Positions 33,011-42,578 are shown, counted from the first letter of the stretch. The stretch is DNA of 64,000 nucleotides from 2-02-FULL-55-14 sp964473365 (GCA_964473365.1 CAYYOV010000002.1:102117-166116); one strand, 5' to 3'. The notes: generated from the letters alone by a model not told the origin. Numbers and translations are program-made.

Positions 33011-35345
33011 GCTCCTCATTGCCCTCGGGTTGCTGGCGGCCGCAATGGTCGCCCAGCCGCGTCCCCAGGTCTACCGCATCCTCGGCATCACCGTCGAAGG
33101 TGAGACCTCGGCCGACCCCGCCGCCATCATTGCGAACACGGGACTGAAGGAAGGCGATGAGATCACCATCCCTGGTGAACAGACGCGCACGGCCATCGAA
33201 CGTCTCCATCGGCTCCGGCTGTTCGACGATATCCAGATCTTCATCGAGAACCGTGTCCAGGACGGGATCTATCTCCTCATCCGCGTGAAAGAGAACCCGC
33301 GCCTCGAGAAGCCCGTCGTGAAGGGGAACGACGAGCTGAGCGAGGAAGATATTCTCAAGAAGATCAGCCTGCTGAAAGGGCAGCTCATCACCGCTCAGGA
33401 CCTCTCGGCCGTGGTCAGGACGCTTCGAGCGGAGTATGAGAAGGAAGGGTATCTGAACGCAGTCATTACGCCAACCCTTGAGCCAGCATCCGACACGGTC
33501 AAGAATCGGGTGAATCTCGTCCTGACGATCGAGGAAGGACAAGCGGTCAAGGTCGACAATATCCGCTTTCATGGGAATCAGAAGTTCAGCGACGGCGACC
33601 TGCGTGGTGAGATGAAGGAAACGAGCGAGCGAAAATGGTGGGCGTTCTGGGCGTCGAACAAGTTCGACAAGAAGAAGTACAAAGAAGACAAAGAACTGAT
33701 CCTGAAATACTACCGTAAGAACGGCTTCCGTGATGCTGAGATCCTCGCCGATTCGATCTCGTACGACGCCGAAAAGCGGTACATGTCCATCGACCTCTAC
33801 GTCTTCGAAGGACCGCAATACTACGTCAGGAACATCACCTGGGAAGGGAACACGGTCTATCCGTCGGAATTGCTCTCGGAGCGTCTTGGCTTCCGGACGG
33901 GGGACGTCTTCGACCAGCAGCGATTTCAGGAGAACCTCTACCGGAACGAGGCCGAATCGGACGTGACGTCGCTATACTCCGACAACGGCTACCTCTGGTT
34001 CCAGGTGGAACCGCAAGAGACCGTGGTAGGCGCTGACAGCCTCGACATCAAGCTTCGGGTGCGGGAACGGAATCAGTTCCGGATCGGCCGCGTCCACATC
34101 TCCGGCAACACGAAGACCTATGAAAAGGTCATTCGGCGGGAATTGCTTACGAAGCCGGGTGACTACTTCAGCCGTCAGCTGATCATTCGCTCGGTTCGTC
34201 AGCTGTCACAGCTGAACTACTTCAACCCTGAGAAGATCAAGCCCGACGTCCGGCCCGTCGACGACAAGACGGTCGATCTTGAGTATGCGGTCGAGGAACG
34301 ATCGAGCGATACGTTCAACATGTCGGTCGGCTATAGCGGCGCGTTCGGGTTCAATGGCGGTCTCGGACTCGCCTTCAACAACTTTTCCCTCAGCGAGCCG
34401 CTCAAAGGCGGCGGTGGCCAGGTGCTCACGTTCGACTGGCAGTTCGGTGTGAGTACGGTCTACCGGACATTCTCGATCGGGTTCCAGGAACCGTGGATGT
34501 TCGATACGCCAACGCTGTTCGGGTTCAACATCTTCGACACGCAGCAGAAGTACTACGCGGACGTGCGTTACACCGGCGTCTCGGTTCGTGTCGGCCGACG
34601 GTTCCGCTGGCCCGATTATCTGTTCCGCGGCGACTGGACGGTCCGGTATCAACGCAATTTCTATCAGCCGTTCGCGGGTGAGACCGACCAGTTGTTCCTG
34701 ACGGGCACATCCACGCAGTTCGGCGTGGCGCAGGTCATCTCGCGCAACAGCACAAACAGCCCGATCTTTCCTTCGGAAGGTTCGTCCTTCTCGCTCTCGA
34801 CCGAAGTGTCGGGCGGACCGATCTTCCCCGGAACGGCGCGATTTCACAAGCACGTCTTCAGCGCCGATTGGTATATCCCGCTGTTCGGTTCGTCGCGTGT
34901 GACGCTGATGAGCGCCAACACGATCGGCATGATCTTCGGGTTCGAAGAAAATTCGTACATCCCGTTCCAGGACCGATTCTTCATGGGAGGGACGGGCCTG
35001 GGCCAATTCGCCGTCACGCCGCTTCGAGGCTACGCCGAACGTGGCGTCGGTCCACGCAACGGGGGTACGGGGATGATCAAACACACCGTTGAGCTGCGTT
35101 TTGCGCTCGCGCTCAATCCGATCCCGATCTACACGCTCTTGTTTGCCGAGGCGGGGAACACCTGGATCGCTCCAAAGTATATGGACCCGAACGAGCTGCG
35201 CCGATCGGCCGGCTTTGGCGTTCGACTTCTCGTGAACCCGCTTGGACTCATTGGATTTGATTACGGCTACGGCCTCGATGGATCGGTGCCGGGCCAAGGC
35301 CGCCCGGGCTGGCAGTTCCACTTCCAGTTCGGCCGCGCCTTCTGA
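32994..35345 (+). CDS. bamA: Outer-membrane protein assembly factor BamA
   Basis: About 783 residues if translation begins at the GTG at 32994, which places a clean signal peptide (SRSCKLLIALGLLAAAMVAQ) at the N-terminus; GTG codons at 32937, 32964 and 32982 are alternatives and none has a clear ribosome site. Five POTRA-type repeats follow (YRILGITVEGE, PRLEKPVVKGNDELS, VKVDNIRFHGNQKFSD, QYYVRNITWEGNTVY, FRIGRVHISGNTKTYE). The beta-barrel then holds the diagnostic late segment GGTGLGQFAVTPLRGYAERG. It inserts beta-barrel proteins into the outer membrane. It overlaps the uppS end, so the two are co-translated. Confidence 0.95.
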   Translation: MSRSCKLLIALGLLAAAMVAQPRPQVYRILGITVEGETSADPAAIIANTGLKEGDEITIPGEQTRTAIERLHRLRLFDDIQIFIENRVQDGIYLLIRVKENPRLEKPVVKGNDELSEEDILKKISLLKGQLITAQDLSAVVRTLRAEYEKEGYLNAVITPTLEPASDTVKNRVNLVLTIEEGQAVKVDNIRFHGNQKFSDGDLRGEMKETSERKWWAFWASNKFDKKKYKEDKELILKYYRKNGFRDAEILADSISYDAEKRYMSIDLYVFEGPQYYVRNITWEGNTVYPSELLSERLGFRTGDVFDQQRFQENLYRNEAESDVTSLYSDNGYLWFQVEPQETVVGADSLDIKLRVRERNQFRIGRVHISGNTKTYEKVIRRELLTKPGDYFSRQLIIRSVRQLSQLNYFNPEKIKPDVRPVDDKTVDLEYAVEERSSDTFNMSVGYSGAFGFNGGLGLAFNNFSLSEPLKGGGGQVLTFDWQFGVSTVYRTFSIGFQEPWMFDTPTLFGFNIFDTQQKYYADVRYTGVSVRVGRRFRWPDYLFRGDWTVRYQRNFYQPFAGETDQLFLTGTSTQFGVAQVISRNSTNSPIFPSEGSSFSLSTEVSGGPIFPGTARFHKHVFSADWYIPLFGSSRVTLMSANTIGMIFGFEENSYIPFQDRFFMGGTGLGQFAVTPLRGYAERGVGPRNGGTGMIKHTVELRFALALNPIPIYTLLFAEAGNTWIAPKYMDPNELRRSAGFGVRLLVNPLGLIGFDYGYGLDGSVPGQGRPGWQFHFQFGRAF

Positions 35346-35385
35346 CGACTCTCACTGTCACTTTTCCCCTGGAAGGAACCACCTC

Positions 35386-35934
35386 ATGAAGCAGTTTGCG
35401 ATCATCACGCTGGCGCTCGTGCTCGGTCTCGTCGGGACGGCTACGGCACAGACAAAAGTAGCCTACGTCAACTCGGCGACGATCCTCCGCGAGCTTCCCG
35501 AAGCCCAGCAGGCGCAGAAGGAACTCGAAGACCAGATGAAGATCTGGCAGGATGAATTGGAGAAGATGGGGAAGCAGCTCCAGGACGACCTCGAGGACTA
35601 TCAGAAGAAGCAGGCATTGCTCGACCCCGCTACGAAGGCCGCGCGAGAGAAGGCGCTCCAGGATTTGCAGCAGCGGGCACGCGAGTACCAAGCCTCAAAG
35701 TTCGATTCGCGCGAAGGCGAGGCCGTCAAGCTGCGCGAGAAGAAGCTTCAGCCGATCCAGGAGAAGGTCCTGAAGGCGATCGAAGGCGTTGCCCGCGAAG
35801 AAGGGGCCGCGTTCGTGCTCGACAAGATCAGCGAGGCGACGATCGTGCTCTACGCTGACGCGAAGTTCGACCTGACATACAAGGTCATCGACCGCTTGAA
35901 GCGTGGCGGCACGGCTCCGAAGGGGAAGAACTAA
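35386..35934 (+). CDS. skp: Periplasmic chaperone, Skp/OmpH family (first copy)
   Basis: 182 residues from the ATG at 35386, with GGAAGGAACC upstream; an earlier in-frame codon at 35242 lies inside bamA and is not the start. Signal peptide FAIITLALVLGLVGTATAQ, then the Skp pattern KVAYVNSATILRELPEAQQAQKEL. A long coiled coil follows (residues ~45-125, rich in E, K, Q), and the domain closes with VAREEGAAFVLDKISEATIVLYAD. Skp trimers hold unfolded outer-membrane proteins in the periplasm on their way to BamA, the product of the gene just upstream. Confidence 0.92.
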   Translation: MKQFAIITLALVLGLVGTATAQTKVAYVNSATILRELPEAQQAQKELEDQMKIWQDELEKMGKQLQDDLEDYQKKQALLDPATKAAREKALQDLQQRAREYQASKFDSREGEAVKLREKKLQPIQEKVLKAIEGVAREEGAAFVLDKISEATIVLYADAKFDLTYKVIDRLKRGGTAPKGKN

Positions 35935-35991
35935 CGCATTCGTCGTGAACGGCCGGCCGCGCGCGGTCGGGTCGCCAGAAGGAGACGGATC

Positions 35992-36543
35992 ATGAGGTAC
36001 CGATGGATGGTCATCGCGTTGCTGCTGGTCTCCGGCCTTGCCGTCGGCCAGCAGAAGATCGGCCATTTCAACTCCAAGGCCGTGCTGAAAGACCTCCCCG
36101 AGGCCATCGACGCCCAGAAGGCGCTCGACCAGCTCGTGTCGGACTGGCAGCAACAGCTTGCTGCGATGCAGGAGGAGTGGAAACGAAAGTTCGAAGATTA
36201 CGACCGCAAGAAACTGATCATGACCGATCAGCGACGGGCCGAGACGGAGAAAGAGCTCCGGGAACTCGATCAGAAGATCATGGGATTTCGGAATCTCAAG
36301 TTCGGACAGAACGGGGAGCTCTTCCAGAAACAGAATGACCTGATGAAGCCTGTTCAGGACCGGATCTTCAAGGCCGTGCAGGAAGTGGCGCGCGAAGAAG
36401 GGCTGGACTATGTCTTCGACAAGAGCGGTGAGATCCTCCTGATGTACTCGAATGAGAAGTATGACGTCACGCAGAAAGTGCTCGACCGTCTGAAGGAAGG
36501 AACGACGGTCGATCCAAACGCAGCACCGGCCCGGAGGAATTGA
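35992..36543 (+). CDS. Periplasmic chaperone, Skp/OmpH family (second copy)
   Basis: 183 residues with AGAAGGAGAC just upstream. Signal peptide WMVIALLLVSGLAVGQQ; the mature start KIGHFNSKAVLKDLPEAIDAQKAL and end VAREEGLDYVFDKSGEILLMYSNEKYDVTQKV match the first Skp copy, so this is a tandem paralogue. The helical middle is similar in length. Two adjacent skp/ompH genes are common in Bacteroidota and relatives; whether they form hetero-trimers is unknown. The next gene, lpxD, starts four bases after the stop. Confidence 0.9.
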   Translation: MRYRWMVIALLLVSGLAVGQQKIGHFNSKAVLKDLPEAIDAQKALDQLVSDWQQQLAAMQEEWKRKFEDYDRKKLIMTDQRRAETEKELRELDQKIMGFRNLKFGQNGELFQKQNDLMKPVQDRIFKAVQEVAREEGLDYVFDKSGEILLMYSNEKYDVTQKVLDRLKEGTTVDPNAAPARRN

Positions 36544-36547
36544 AGCC

Positions 36548-37597
36548 GTGACGGTGCGCGAGATCGCCGACTGGCTTGGTGGAACGGTCGTCGGACCAGA
36601 TAACGTGGACATTCTGCGGCCGGCGAAGATCGAAGAGGCCGGCCCGGGATCGATCACATTCCTTGCCAATCCACGCTACGCGCGGTTCCTCGCCAGCACG
36701 AACGCATCTGCCGTGCTCGTCGGCCCGGCCGTTGACGTGGCTGCCGCCGGCCGGCCTTCGGTCAGTTTCGTCGTTGTGGCTGACCCCTACGTCGCCTTTG
36801 TGCGGCTCCTCGAACGGCTTCTTCCGCCGGCCGATCCCTTCGTACGCGGCATTCATCCGACGGCTGTCATCGCTCCCACTGCGGTCCTCGGCGGGGATGT
36901 CTCCGTTGGCCCGCTCTCGTCGGTGGCGGACGGGGTGACGATCGGTGACGGGACGGTCCTCGGGGCCGGTGTGACTGTGGGACGCGGCGCGACGCTGGGT
37001 TCGCGATGCACGATCTATGACCGAGTGGCGATCTATCATGGATGTCGCCTGGGAGACCGCGTGGTGGTGCACAGCGGAGCCGTGATCGGCAGCGACGGCT
37101 TTGGGTTCGCGCCACGCGCTGACGGATCCTACGACAAGATCCCCCAGCTGGGCATCGTCCGTATCGAGGATGACTGCGAGGTGGGCGCCAATTCGACCAT
37201 CGACCGTGCGACGCTCGGCGAGACACTCATCCGCCGCGGCACGAAGCTCGACAATCTCGTACAAGTAGCGCACAACGTCGTCATCGGCGAACACACGGTG
37301 ATCGCGTCGCAAACGGGCATCAGCGGCAGTTCGAAGATCGGTTCGTACTGCCGCATCGCCGGCCAGGTCGGGATCAGCGGACATGTGGAGATCGCCGACC
37401 GCACGACCCTCCTTGGCCAGACGGGCGTCAGCAAGTCCATTGTTGAACCGGGGAAGACCTGGTTCGGAACGCCGCAACGAGAGCATGTGCGCTCCGGGCG
37501 GATCGAGGCGGTGCTGCGGCATTTGCCCGAACTCCGCCTCGAGCTTGACGACGTGCGGAAGAAACTGGAAGAAGTCCTTCGTTCGATTCCGAAGTAA
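36548..37597 (+). CDS. lpxD: UDP-3-O-acylglucosamine N-acyltransferase
   Basis: 349 residues, GTG start at 36548. The N-terminal uridine-binding domain (TVREIADWLGGTVVGPDN..ITFLANPRYARFL) is followed by left-handed beta-helix hexapeptide repeats (ITPTAVIAP-type turns) from about residue 100. The catalytic His is in VQVAHNVVIGEH (His242), matching E. coli His239. GSDGFGFAPR is also conserved. It adds the N-linked 3-hydroxyacyl chain in lipid A synthesis. C-terminal helices (ELRLELDDVRKKLEEVL) probably bind acyl-ACP. Operon position between skp and lpxC-fabZ is typical. Confidence 0.96.
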   Translation: MTVREIADWLGGTVVGPDNVDILRPAKIEEAGPGSITFLANPRYARFLASTNASAVLVGPAVDVAAAGRPSVSFVVVADPYVAFVRLLERLLPPADPFVRGIHPTAVIAPTAVLGGDVSVGPLSSVADGVTIGDGTVLGAGVTVGRGATLGSRCTIYDRVAIYHGCRLGDRVVVHSGAVIGSDGFGFAPRADGSYDKIPQLGIVRIEDDCEVGANSTIDRATLGETLIRRGTKLDNLVQVAHNVVIGEHTVIASQTGISGSSKIGSYCRIAGQVGISGHVEIADRTTLLGQTGVSKSIVEPGKTWFGTPQREHVRSGRIEAVLRHLPELRLELDDVRKKLEEVLRSIPK

Positions 37598-37609
37598 GAG
37601 GCCCCCTCC

Positions 37610-39022
37610 ATGTTGGTTCAACAGGTCACAATCAAGAAGCCGGTCGCGATGGCCGGAGTCGGACTCCACACCGGGGTCCACACGCACATGACGTTCAAAC
37701 CGGCACCGGCGAACTACGGTGTGCGGTTCAAACGCGTCGATCTCGATGGCGCACCGGAGATCCCGGCTGACGTCGATCACGTTGTGGAAGTGGCCCGCGG
37801 GACCACGCTGGCAGTAGGCAACGCGCGCGTCCACACGACGGAACATGTTCTCGCGGCCATCTCGGGTCTTCAGGTCGACAACATCGTCATCGAGCTCGAC
37901 AACATCGAGCCGCCGATCGGCGATGGGAGCGCCAAGCCGTTCGTCGACATGCTTCTCGAAGCGGGACTGGAAGAGCAGGACGAACCCAAGGACTACCTGA
38001 TCATCGATCAGGTCATCCACTATCAGGACAGCGAAAAGGGGGTGGACATCGTCGCCCTCCCGACCAACGACTTTCGCCTGTCGGTGATGGTGGACTACAA
38101 CAATCCCGCCCTCGGCAGCCAGCACACCGGCCTGTTCGACCTCGAAAAAGAATTCATACCCGAATACGCGTCCGCCAGGACCTTCTGCTTCCTGCACGAA
38201 GTAGAGGTGCTGCGCGACCACGGCCTGATCAAGGGCGGGAATCTCGATAACGCCATCGTCATCGTCGACCGCGACCTGTCGAACGACGAATTGAAACGGC
38301 TGACCACGAAACTCGGGATCAGCCAGTCGATCATCCTGGGCAGCACGGGTACGCTTAACGATAAGCAGCTGCACTACAGGAACGAGCCCGCTCGGCACAA
38401 GCTCGTCGACCTCATCGGCGACCTGGCCCTGATCGGGGCCCCGCTGAAGGCACAGATCCTGGCCGCACGCCCGGGCCATGCGAGCAACGTCGAATTCGCG
38501 CGAAAGGTACGTAAGCTCTACCAGCAGAAGAAGCTCGTCAAGAAATACCAGCATGAGAAGAAGCAGGGCGTTGTGTTCGATATCAACGCCATCATGCGGA
38601 TCCTGCCGCATCGGTATCCGTTCCTGCTCGTCGACAAGATCGTCGACTTTGAGATCGACAAGCGCGTCGTCGGCGTCAAGAGCGTGACAATCAACGAGCT
38701 CTTCTTCCAGGGGCATTTCCCCGGCCAGCCTGTCATGCCGGGCGTCCTGATCGTAGAGGCGATGGCCCAGGCCGGCGGTATCTTGCTCCTGAACGGGATC
38801 GAGAATCCGGGCACGAAGCTCGTCTATTTCACCTCGATCAACAATGTGAAATTCCGAAAGCCGGTCGTCCCGGGCGACCAGCTGTTCCTTGACGTCGAAA
38901 TGGTACAGCGCCGGTCCAAGATCATCCAGATCCGGGGGCGCGCGTTTGTCGACGGCGGCCTCGTGGCCGAGGGCGACTTCACGGCCGCCCTTGTTGACCG
39001 CCAGGATGTGCAAGGTTCGTGA
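37610..39022 (+). CDS. lpxC-fabZ: Bifunctional UDP-3-O-acyl-N-acetylglucosamine deacetylase / 3-hydroxyacyl-ACP dehydratase
   Basis: 470 residues. LpxC part ~1-315: zinc and base residues in VHTTEHVL (Glu78, His79), RHKLVDLIGD (His263, Asp267) and PGHAS (His290). FabZ part ~320-470: ILPHRYPFLLVD (His334), FFQGHFPGQPVMPG and VEAMAQAGG (Glu383). One polypeptide therefore does the committed step of lipid A synthesis and the dehydration of 3-hydroxyacyl-ACP, the branch point with fatty-acid elongation. The fusion is well known in Bacteroidota/Chlorobiota and supports placing the organism there. Thirteen bases separate it from lpxD. Confidence 0.96.
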   Translation: MLVQQVTIKKPVAMAGVGLHTGVHTHMTFKPAPANYGVRFKRVDLDGAPEIPADVDHVVEVARGTTLAVGNARVHTTEHVLAAISGLQVDNIVIELDNIEPPIGDGSAKPFVDMLLEAGLEEQDEPKDYLIIDQVIHYQDSEKGVDIVALPTNDFRLSVMVDYNNPALGSQHTGLFDLEKEFIPEYASARTFCFLHEVEVLRDHGLIKGGNLDNAIVIVDRDLSNDELKRLTTKLGISQSIILGSTGTLNDKQLHYRNEPARHKLVDLIGDLALIGAPLKAQILAARPGHASNVEFARKVRKLYQQKKLVKKYQHEKKQGVVFDINAIMRILPHRYPFLLVDKIVDFEIDKRVVGVKSVTINELFFQGHFPGQPVMPGVLIVEAMAQAGGILLLNGIENPGTKLVYFTSINNVKFRKPVVPGDQLFLDVEMVQRRSKIIQIRGRAFVDGGLVAEGDFTAALVDRQDVQGS

Positions 39023-39195
39023 ACTCCACGGCCCGCTGATTCGAGTTCGATCCATAAAGAGCACTGAGAGCCGGTAGTCGACGTTCGATCCACCCCACCG
39101 GTCGGGACGTCAAGCGTCAATCCTTGGTCCATCGTTTCGCGATGCAGTTCAATCTGATCCCCTGAGCCCACCTTCTCTATCCGAGATCTCCAGTC

Positions 39196-39990
39196 ATGTC
39201 AACGCAGATCGATCCCCGCGCCTCCGTATCACCCAAAGCTCAGCTCGGCTCCAATGTCACTGTCGGTCCATTCGCCGTCATCGAAGACGATGTCATCATC
39301 GGCGACGGCACATCGGTCGGTCCGTCGTCATATGTCGCCAACGGTGCCCGGATCGGCCGAGACTGTCGCATTCACCCGTTCGCGTCTGTGGGTGGACCAC
39401 CACAGGACCTGAAGTACAAGGGGGAACCGACCTTGTTCGAAATGGGGGACCGGTGCACGGTGCGTGAATATGTGACCCTCAATCGGGGCACGACCGAGAG
39501 TGGCAAAACCACAGTCGGCAGCGACTGTCTCTTCATGGCGAATGCGCACGTCGGACACGATTGTCGCGTCGGCAATCGGGTTATCATGGCGAACAGCGTC
39601 GCCCTGGGCGGCCATGTTCATCTGGGCGATTGGGTCATCATTGGTGGCGGCACGCCGGTCCACCAGTTCTGCAAGATCGGCGACCATGCGATGATCGGTG
39701 GCGGCTTCCGCGTGGTCAAGGACGTTCCGCCCTTCATTCTGGCCGGTCAAGAGCCTCTTGTCTTCGAGGGTCTGAACTCCGTCGGGCTGAAGCGGCGCGG
39801 CTTCCAGCCGGCCACACTCGAGGTGCTCGAGACTGTGTACACCATCCTGTATCGTTCGAACCTGAACGTCTCCCAGGCGGTGGCGCAGATCAAGGGCTCG
39901 GTCGATCTGACGCCCGAGGTCCACACCGTCCTTTCGTTCATCGCTTCGAGCAAACGCGGCATCATCTCCGGCAGGTCGAAACGCGCATGA
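39196..39990 (+). CDS. lpxA: UDP-N-acetylglucosamine acyltransferase
   Basis: 264 residues. Hexapeptide beta-helix from the start (IDPRASVSPKAQLGSNVTVGPF). The catalytic motif ANAHVGHDCRVGNRV carries His121 (E. coli His125). GGHVHLGDWVIIGGG and VHQFCKIGDHAMIGGG are typical LpxA turns, and the C-terminal helices contain FIASSKRGI. It catalyses the first, reversible acylation of UDP-GlcNAc. A 173-bp gap after lpxC-fabZ may hold a secondary promoter, but I see no convincing one. The stop overlaps the next start as ATGA. Confidence 0.96.
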   Translation: MSTQIDPRASVSPKAQLGSNVTVGPFAVIEDDVIIGDGTSVGPSSYVANGARIGRDCRIHPFASVGGPPQDLKYKGEPTLFEMGDRCTVREYVTLNRGTTESGKTTVGSDCLFMANAHVGHDCRVGNRVIMANSVALGGHVHLGDWVIIGGGTPVHQFCKIGDHAMIGGGFRVVKDVPPFILAGQEPLVFEGLNSVGLKRRGFQPATLEVLETVYTILYRSNLNVSQAVAQIKGSVDLTPEVHTVLSFIASSKRGIISGRSKRA

Positions 39991-40757
39991 CCTGGCGGCT
40001 CGAAGCAAGCGGTCCTCGTTCCGGCGCATGGAACATGCAGCGCGACGAGTGGCTGGCGACGGAACTCGCCGCGGGGCGCGGCGGTCCGGTGCTTCGGCTT
40101 TACCAGTGGGTTCCGCAGGCCGTCTCCCTCGGCTGGCATCAGCCGCCGAAGGATGTCGACGAACGTCGGGCTGCAGAGCGGGGCATCGACGTCGTCAGGC
40201 GGCCGACCGGCGGACGAGCGATCCTGCACGCCGACGAACTGACCTACTGTGTCGTTTGTCCGGCCGAAGGTCGTTCGCTCCCGGCGATGTATGGAGCGGT
40301 CAACGCGTCATTGCTGCGTGCGCTGTCGCACCTTGGGATCCGCGCATCGCTCGAGGATAGCATGCCGAACCTGCGAGAACATTACCGGACCGCGGGGTCG
40401 GCGGTCTGCTTCAGCAGCACTGCGCGGAATGAAGTGAAAGTGGGGGGACGAAAGCTCATCGGAAGCGCCCAGCGACGGTACGCGGGGATCGCCGGCGATG
40501 ACGTGGTGCTGCAGCACGGTTCGATCCTGCTGGGCCCGGGGCATGAAGCGATCGTGGACCTTCTTGCCGGGCTGACGGACAACGAGCGACAGCAGATGCG
40601 AGAGCAATTGCTCGCTCAAACGACGACATTGGCAGAGGTTGTATCGGGACCCATCCCATCCGCCGAAGTCGCGTCGGCGGTCCGACGCGGGTTCGAGGAG
40701 ATGTGGAACATTTCGTTCCAGGTGGAAGCGACTGAGACGGCGGAGATGATCGCATGA
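39987..40757 (+). CDS. lipM: Octanoyltransferase LipM / lipoate-protein ligase A-like protein
   Basis: 256 residues from the ATG at 39987, which overlaps the lpxA stop by four bases; longer frames in this register run through lpxA and are not real. It belongs to the BPL/LPL fold, with RRPTGGRAILHADELTY and GGRKLIGSAQRR (Lys156). Cys141 in TAGSAVCFSS sits where LipM octanoyltransferases have their catalytic cysteine, so transfer of octanoyl from ACP to lipoyl-domain proteins is more likely than ATP-driven ligation. It is again followed by an ATGA overlap with panB. Confidence 0.8.
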   Translation: MTWRLEASGPRSGAWNMQRDEWLATELAAGRGGPVLRLYQWVPQAVSLGWHQPPKDVDERRAAERGIDVVRRPTGGRAILHADELTYCVVCPAEGRSLPAMYGAVNASLLRALSHLGIRASLEDSMPNLREHYRTAGSAVCFSSTARNEVKVGGRKLIGSAQRRYAGIAGDDVVLQHGSILLGPGHEAIVDLLAGLTDNERQQMREQLLAQTTTLAEVVSGPIPSAEVASAVRRGFEEMWNISFQVEATETAEMIA

Positions 40758-41578
40758 AGATCAAGACGACAACGAGCGGCCCCAAGCGCGTCACGACGCG
40801 CACGATCGCCGAGATGCGCGCGCGGCGTGAACCGATCGCCTGCTTGACGGCGTACGACTATTTGACCGCCCGGTTGCTCGATCAGGCGGGCGTCGACCTG
40901 TTGTTGGTCGGTGATTCGCTCGGCATGGTCTTCCAGGGGCACGAGACCACGATCCCCGTGACGCTCGACCAAATGATCTATCATGCGACCACGGTCGTGC
41001 GTGGCGTGGACCGTGCCATGGTGATCGTCGACATGCCCTTCATGTCGTACCAGGCGAACCTTGAAGAAGGTTTCCGGAACGCAGGCCGGGTGATGAAAGA
41101 GACGGGAGCGGGTGGCGTGAAGTTCGAAGGGGGAGATCGGACGGTGGAATTGATCCGCCGCACCGTTGAAGCAGGCATTCCGGTCATGGGCCATCTTGGC
41201 CTGACGCCCCAATCCATCCATCAGTTCGGCGGGTACCAGCCCCGCGGAGCGACGCCCGAGGAGGCGAAGCGATTGCTGGTCGATGCTCGCTCGATCGCCG
41301 ACGCCGGGGCCTTCGCGCTCGTGCTGGAGAAGATCCCTGCGGCGCTGGCGAAGAAAGTGACGGCGGCGATCGGGATCCCGACGATCGGGATCGGAGCCGG
41401 CATCCACTGCAGCGGACAGATCCTGGTCACGCCGGATGTGCTCGGGCTCTACGAAGACTTCCAACCGAGGTTTGTCCGGAAGTACGCAAAGCTGGCCGAT
41501 GAGATCCGCTCGTCGGTCGGAACGTACGTCAAGGACGTCAAGCAGCAAGGCTTTCCGGGGACCGCGGAGAGCTATTGA
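40754..41578 (+). CDS. panB: 3-methyl-2-oxobutanoate hydroxymethyltransferase
   Basis: 274 residues. TIM-barrel enzyme of pantothenate (CoA) synthesis. Family motifs are LTAYDYLTARLLDQAG, VGDSLGMVFQGHETTIPVT (metal-binding Asp), MPFMSYQ, GHLGLTPQSIHQFGGYQ and FALVLEKIPA with the general-base Glu, then IGIGAGIHCSGQILV. It uses methylene-tetrahydrofolate to make ketopantoate. It overlaps lipM by four bases and so extends the envelope/cofactor operon. Confidence 0.96.
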   Translation: MKIKTTTSGPKRVTTRTIAEMRARREPIACLTAYDYLTARLLDQAGVDLLLVGDSLGMVFQGHETTIPVTLDQMIYHATTVVRGVDRAMVIVDMPFMSYQANLEEGFRNAGRVMKETGAGGVKFEGGDRTVELIRRTVEAGIPVMGHLGLTPQSIHQFGGYQPRGATPEEAKRLLVDARSIADAGAFALVLEKIPAALAKKVTAAIGIPTIGIGAGIHCSGQILVTPDVLGLYEDFQPRFVRKYAKLADEIRSSVGTYVKDVKQQGFPGTAESY

Positions 41579-41689
41579 GCGGGGAATGATCGCGGACGGT
41601 CTGCCGCGGTTGCCTCGCGATCCTTACCAGATCGTCTCACCCGACTCTTCCCTCATTACGTGCGAACCAGTTCCACCCACCTGAACACG

Positions 41690-42526
41690 ATGTCCAAACG
41701 ACTCCAGATCCTGGTCTGCAATGACGACGGCATCGACGCCCCCGGTATTGCGGCTCTTGTCAAGGAGATGAAACGCCTCGGAGAGGTGACCGTCGTCGCT
41801 CCGCATCAGCAGCAGAGCGCGGTCGGGCACGCCATCACCATGAACTCGCCGCTGCGCGTCCGCAAATTCTACAAGCATGGCCGGTTCTTCGGGTACGCCG
41901 TGGCCGGCACGCCGGCCGATTGCGTCAAACTGGCGGTGCGCGCCGTTCTCAAGCGTCGGCCGGACCTTGTCGTCTCCGGGGTCAATCACGGGTCGAATAC
42001 CGCGATCAGCGTGATCTACTCAGGAACGGTCTCTGCGGCAACGGAGGGGACGATCCTGGGCATCCCGTCGATCGCCGTATCATTGACGACCTATGCGCCC
42101 GCAGACTTCACGGTTGCGGCCCAATTCGCCAGGCAGATGGCTGCGGTGGTGATGCGGCGGGGCCTGCCCGAAGGGACGCTCCTCAATATTAACGTGCCGC
42201 CGCTGGCTGCAGGACGGATCAAAGGGGCGCGGATCACGAGGCAGGGGAAAGCGATCTGGAACGACACCTTTGACGCGCGCCGCGACCCTGCGAACAAAGA
42301 ATACTACTGGCTGACGGGCGGACTGCAGAACGTCGACCGGGACCTGATGTTCGATGAAGCAGCCGTTCGTGCCGGCTACATTTCAGTGACGCCGATCCAG
42401 TACGATCTCACCGACGACAACATGATCGAAGTGATGAAGCGCTGGCCGGGATTCGAGAAAGGTGTACGGTCACGTCGAAGAGCGGCTGCGCCATCGCGCC
42501 GGACGAAGAGATATCCGCGATCCTGA
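41690..42526 (+). CDS. surE: 5'/3'-nucleotidase SurE
   Basis: 278 residues from the ATG at 41690; a GTG at 41660 would add ten residues. The N-terminal metal site is LVCNDDGIDAPG (Asp12, Asp13). VVAPHQQQSAVGHAIT, GTPADCVKLAV and VVSGVNHGSNTAISVIYSGTVSAATEG are all SurE signatures, as is the late LLNINVPP. It is a stationary-phase survival phosphatase acting on nucleoside monophosphates. The C-terminal tail is very basic (RRRAAAPSRRTKRYPRS). Last gene of the run; a strong hairpin follows. Confidence 0.95.
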   Translation: MSKRLQILVCNDDGIDAPGIAALVKEMKRLGEVTVVAPHQQQSAVGHAITMNSPLRVRKFYKHGRFFGYAVAGTPADCVKLAVRAVLKRRPDLVVSGVNHGSNTAISVIYSGTVSAATEGTILGIPSIAVSLTTYAPADFTVAAQFARQMAAVVMRRGLPEGTLLNINVPPLAAGRIKGARITRQGKAIWNDTFDARRDPANKEYYWLTGGLQNVDRDLMFDEAAVRAGYISVTPIQYDLTDDNMIEVMKRWPGFEKGVRSRRRAAAPSRRTKRYPRS

Positions 42527-42552
42527 CGAAGAGAGCTGCAGACGAAACGAAG

Positions 42553-42578
42553 AGGGCAGACCATCACTGGTCTGCCCT
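42553..42578. terminator. Bidirectional terminator between surE and the C39-like gene
   Basis: AGGGCAGACC (42553-42562), loop ATCACT, GGTCTGCCCT (42569-42578) followed by TTGTGTT. Perfect 10-bp stem between convergent genes. Confidence 0.8.

Noticed and set aside
34206..35321. 371-codon minus-strand frame
   Set aside because: Antisense to the BamA barrel; no domain-like pattern.
36467..39064. 865-codon open frame on the minus strand
   Set aside because: Antisense to lpxD and lpxC-fabZ, whose catalytic motifs are intact; the frame is a composition artefact.
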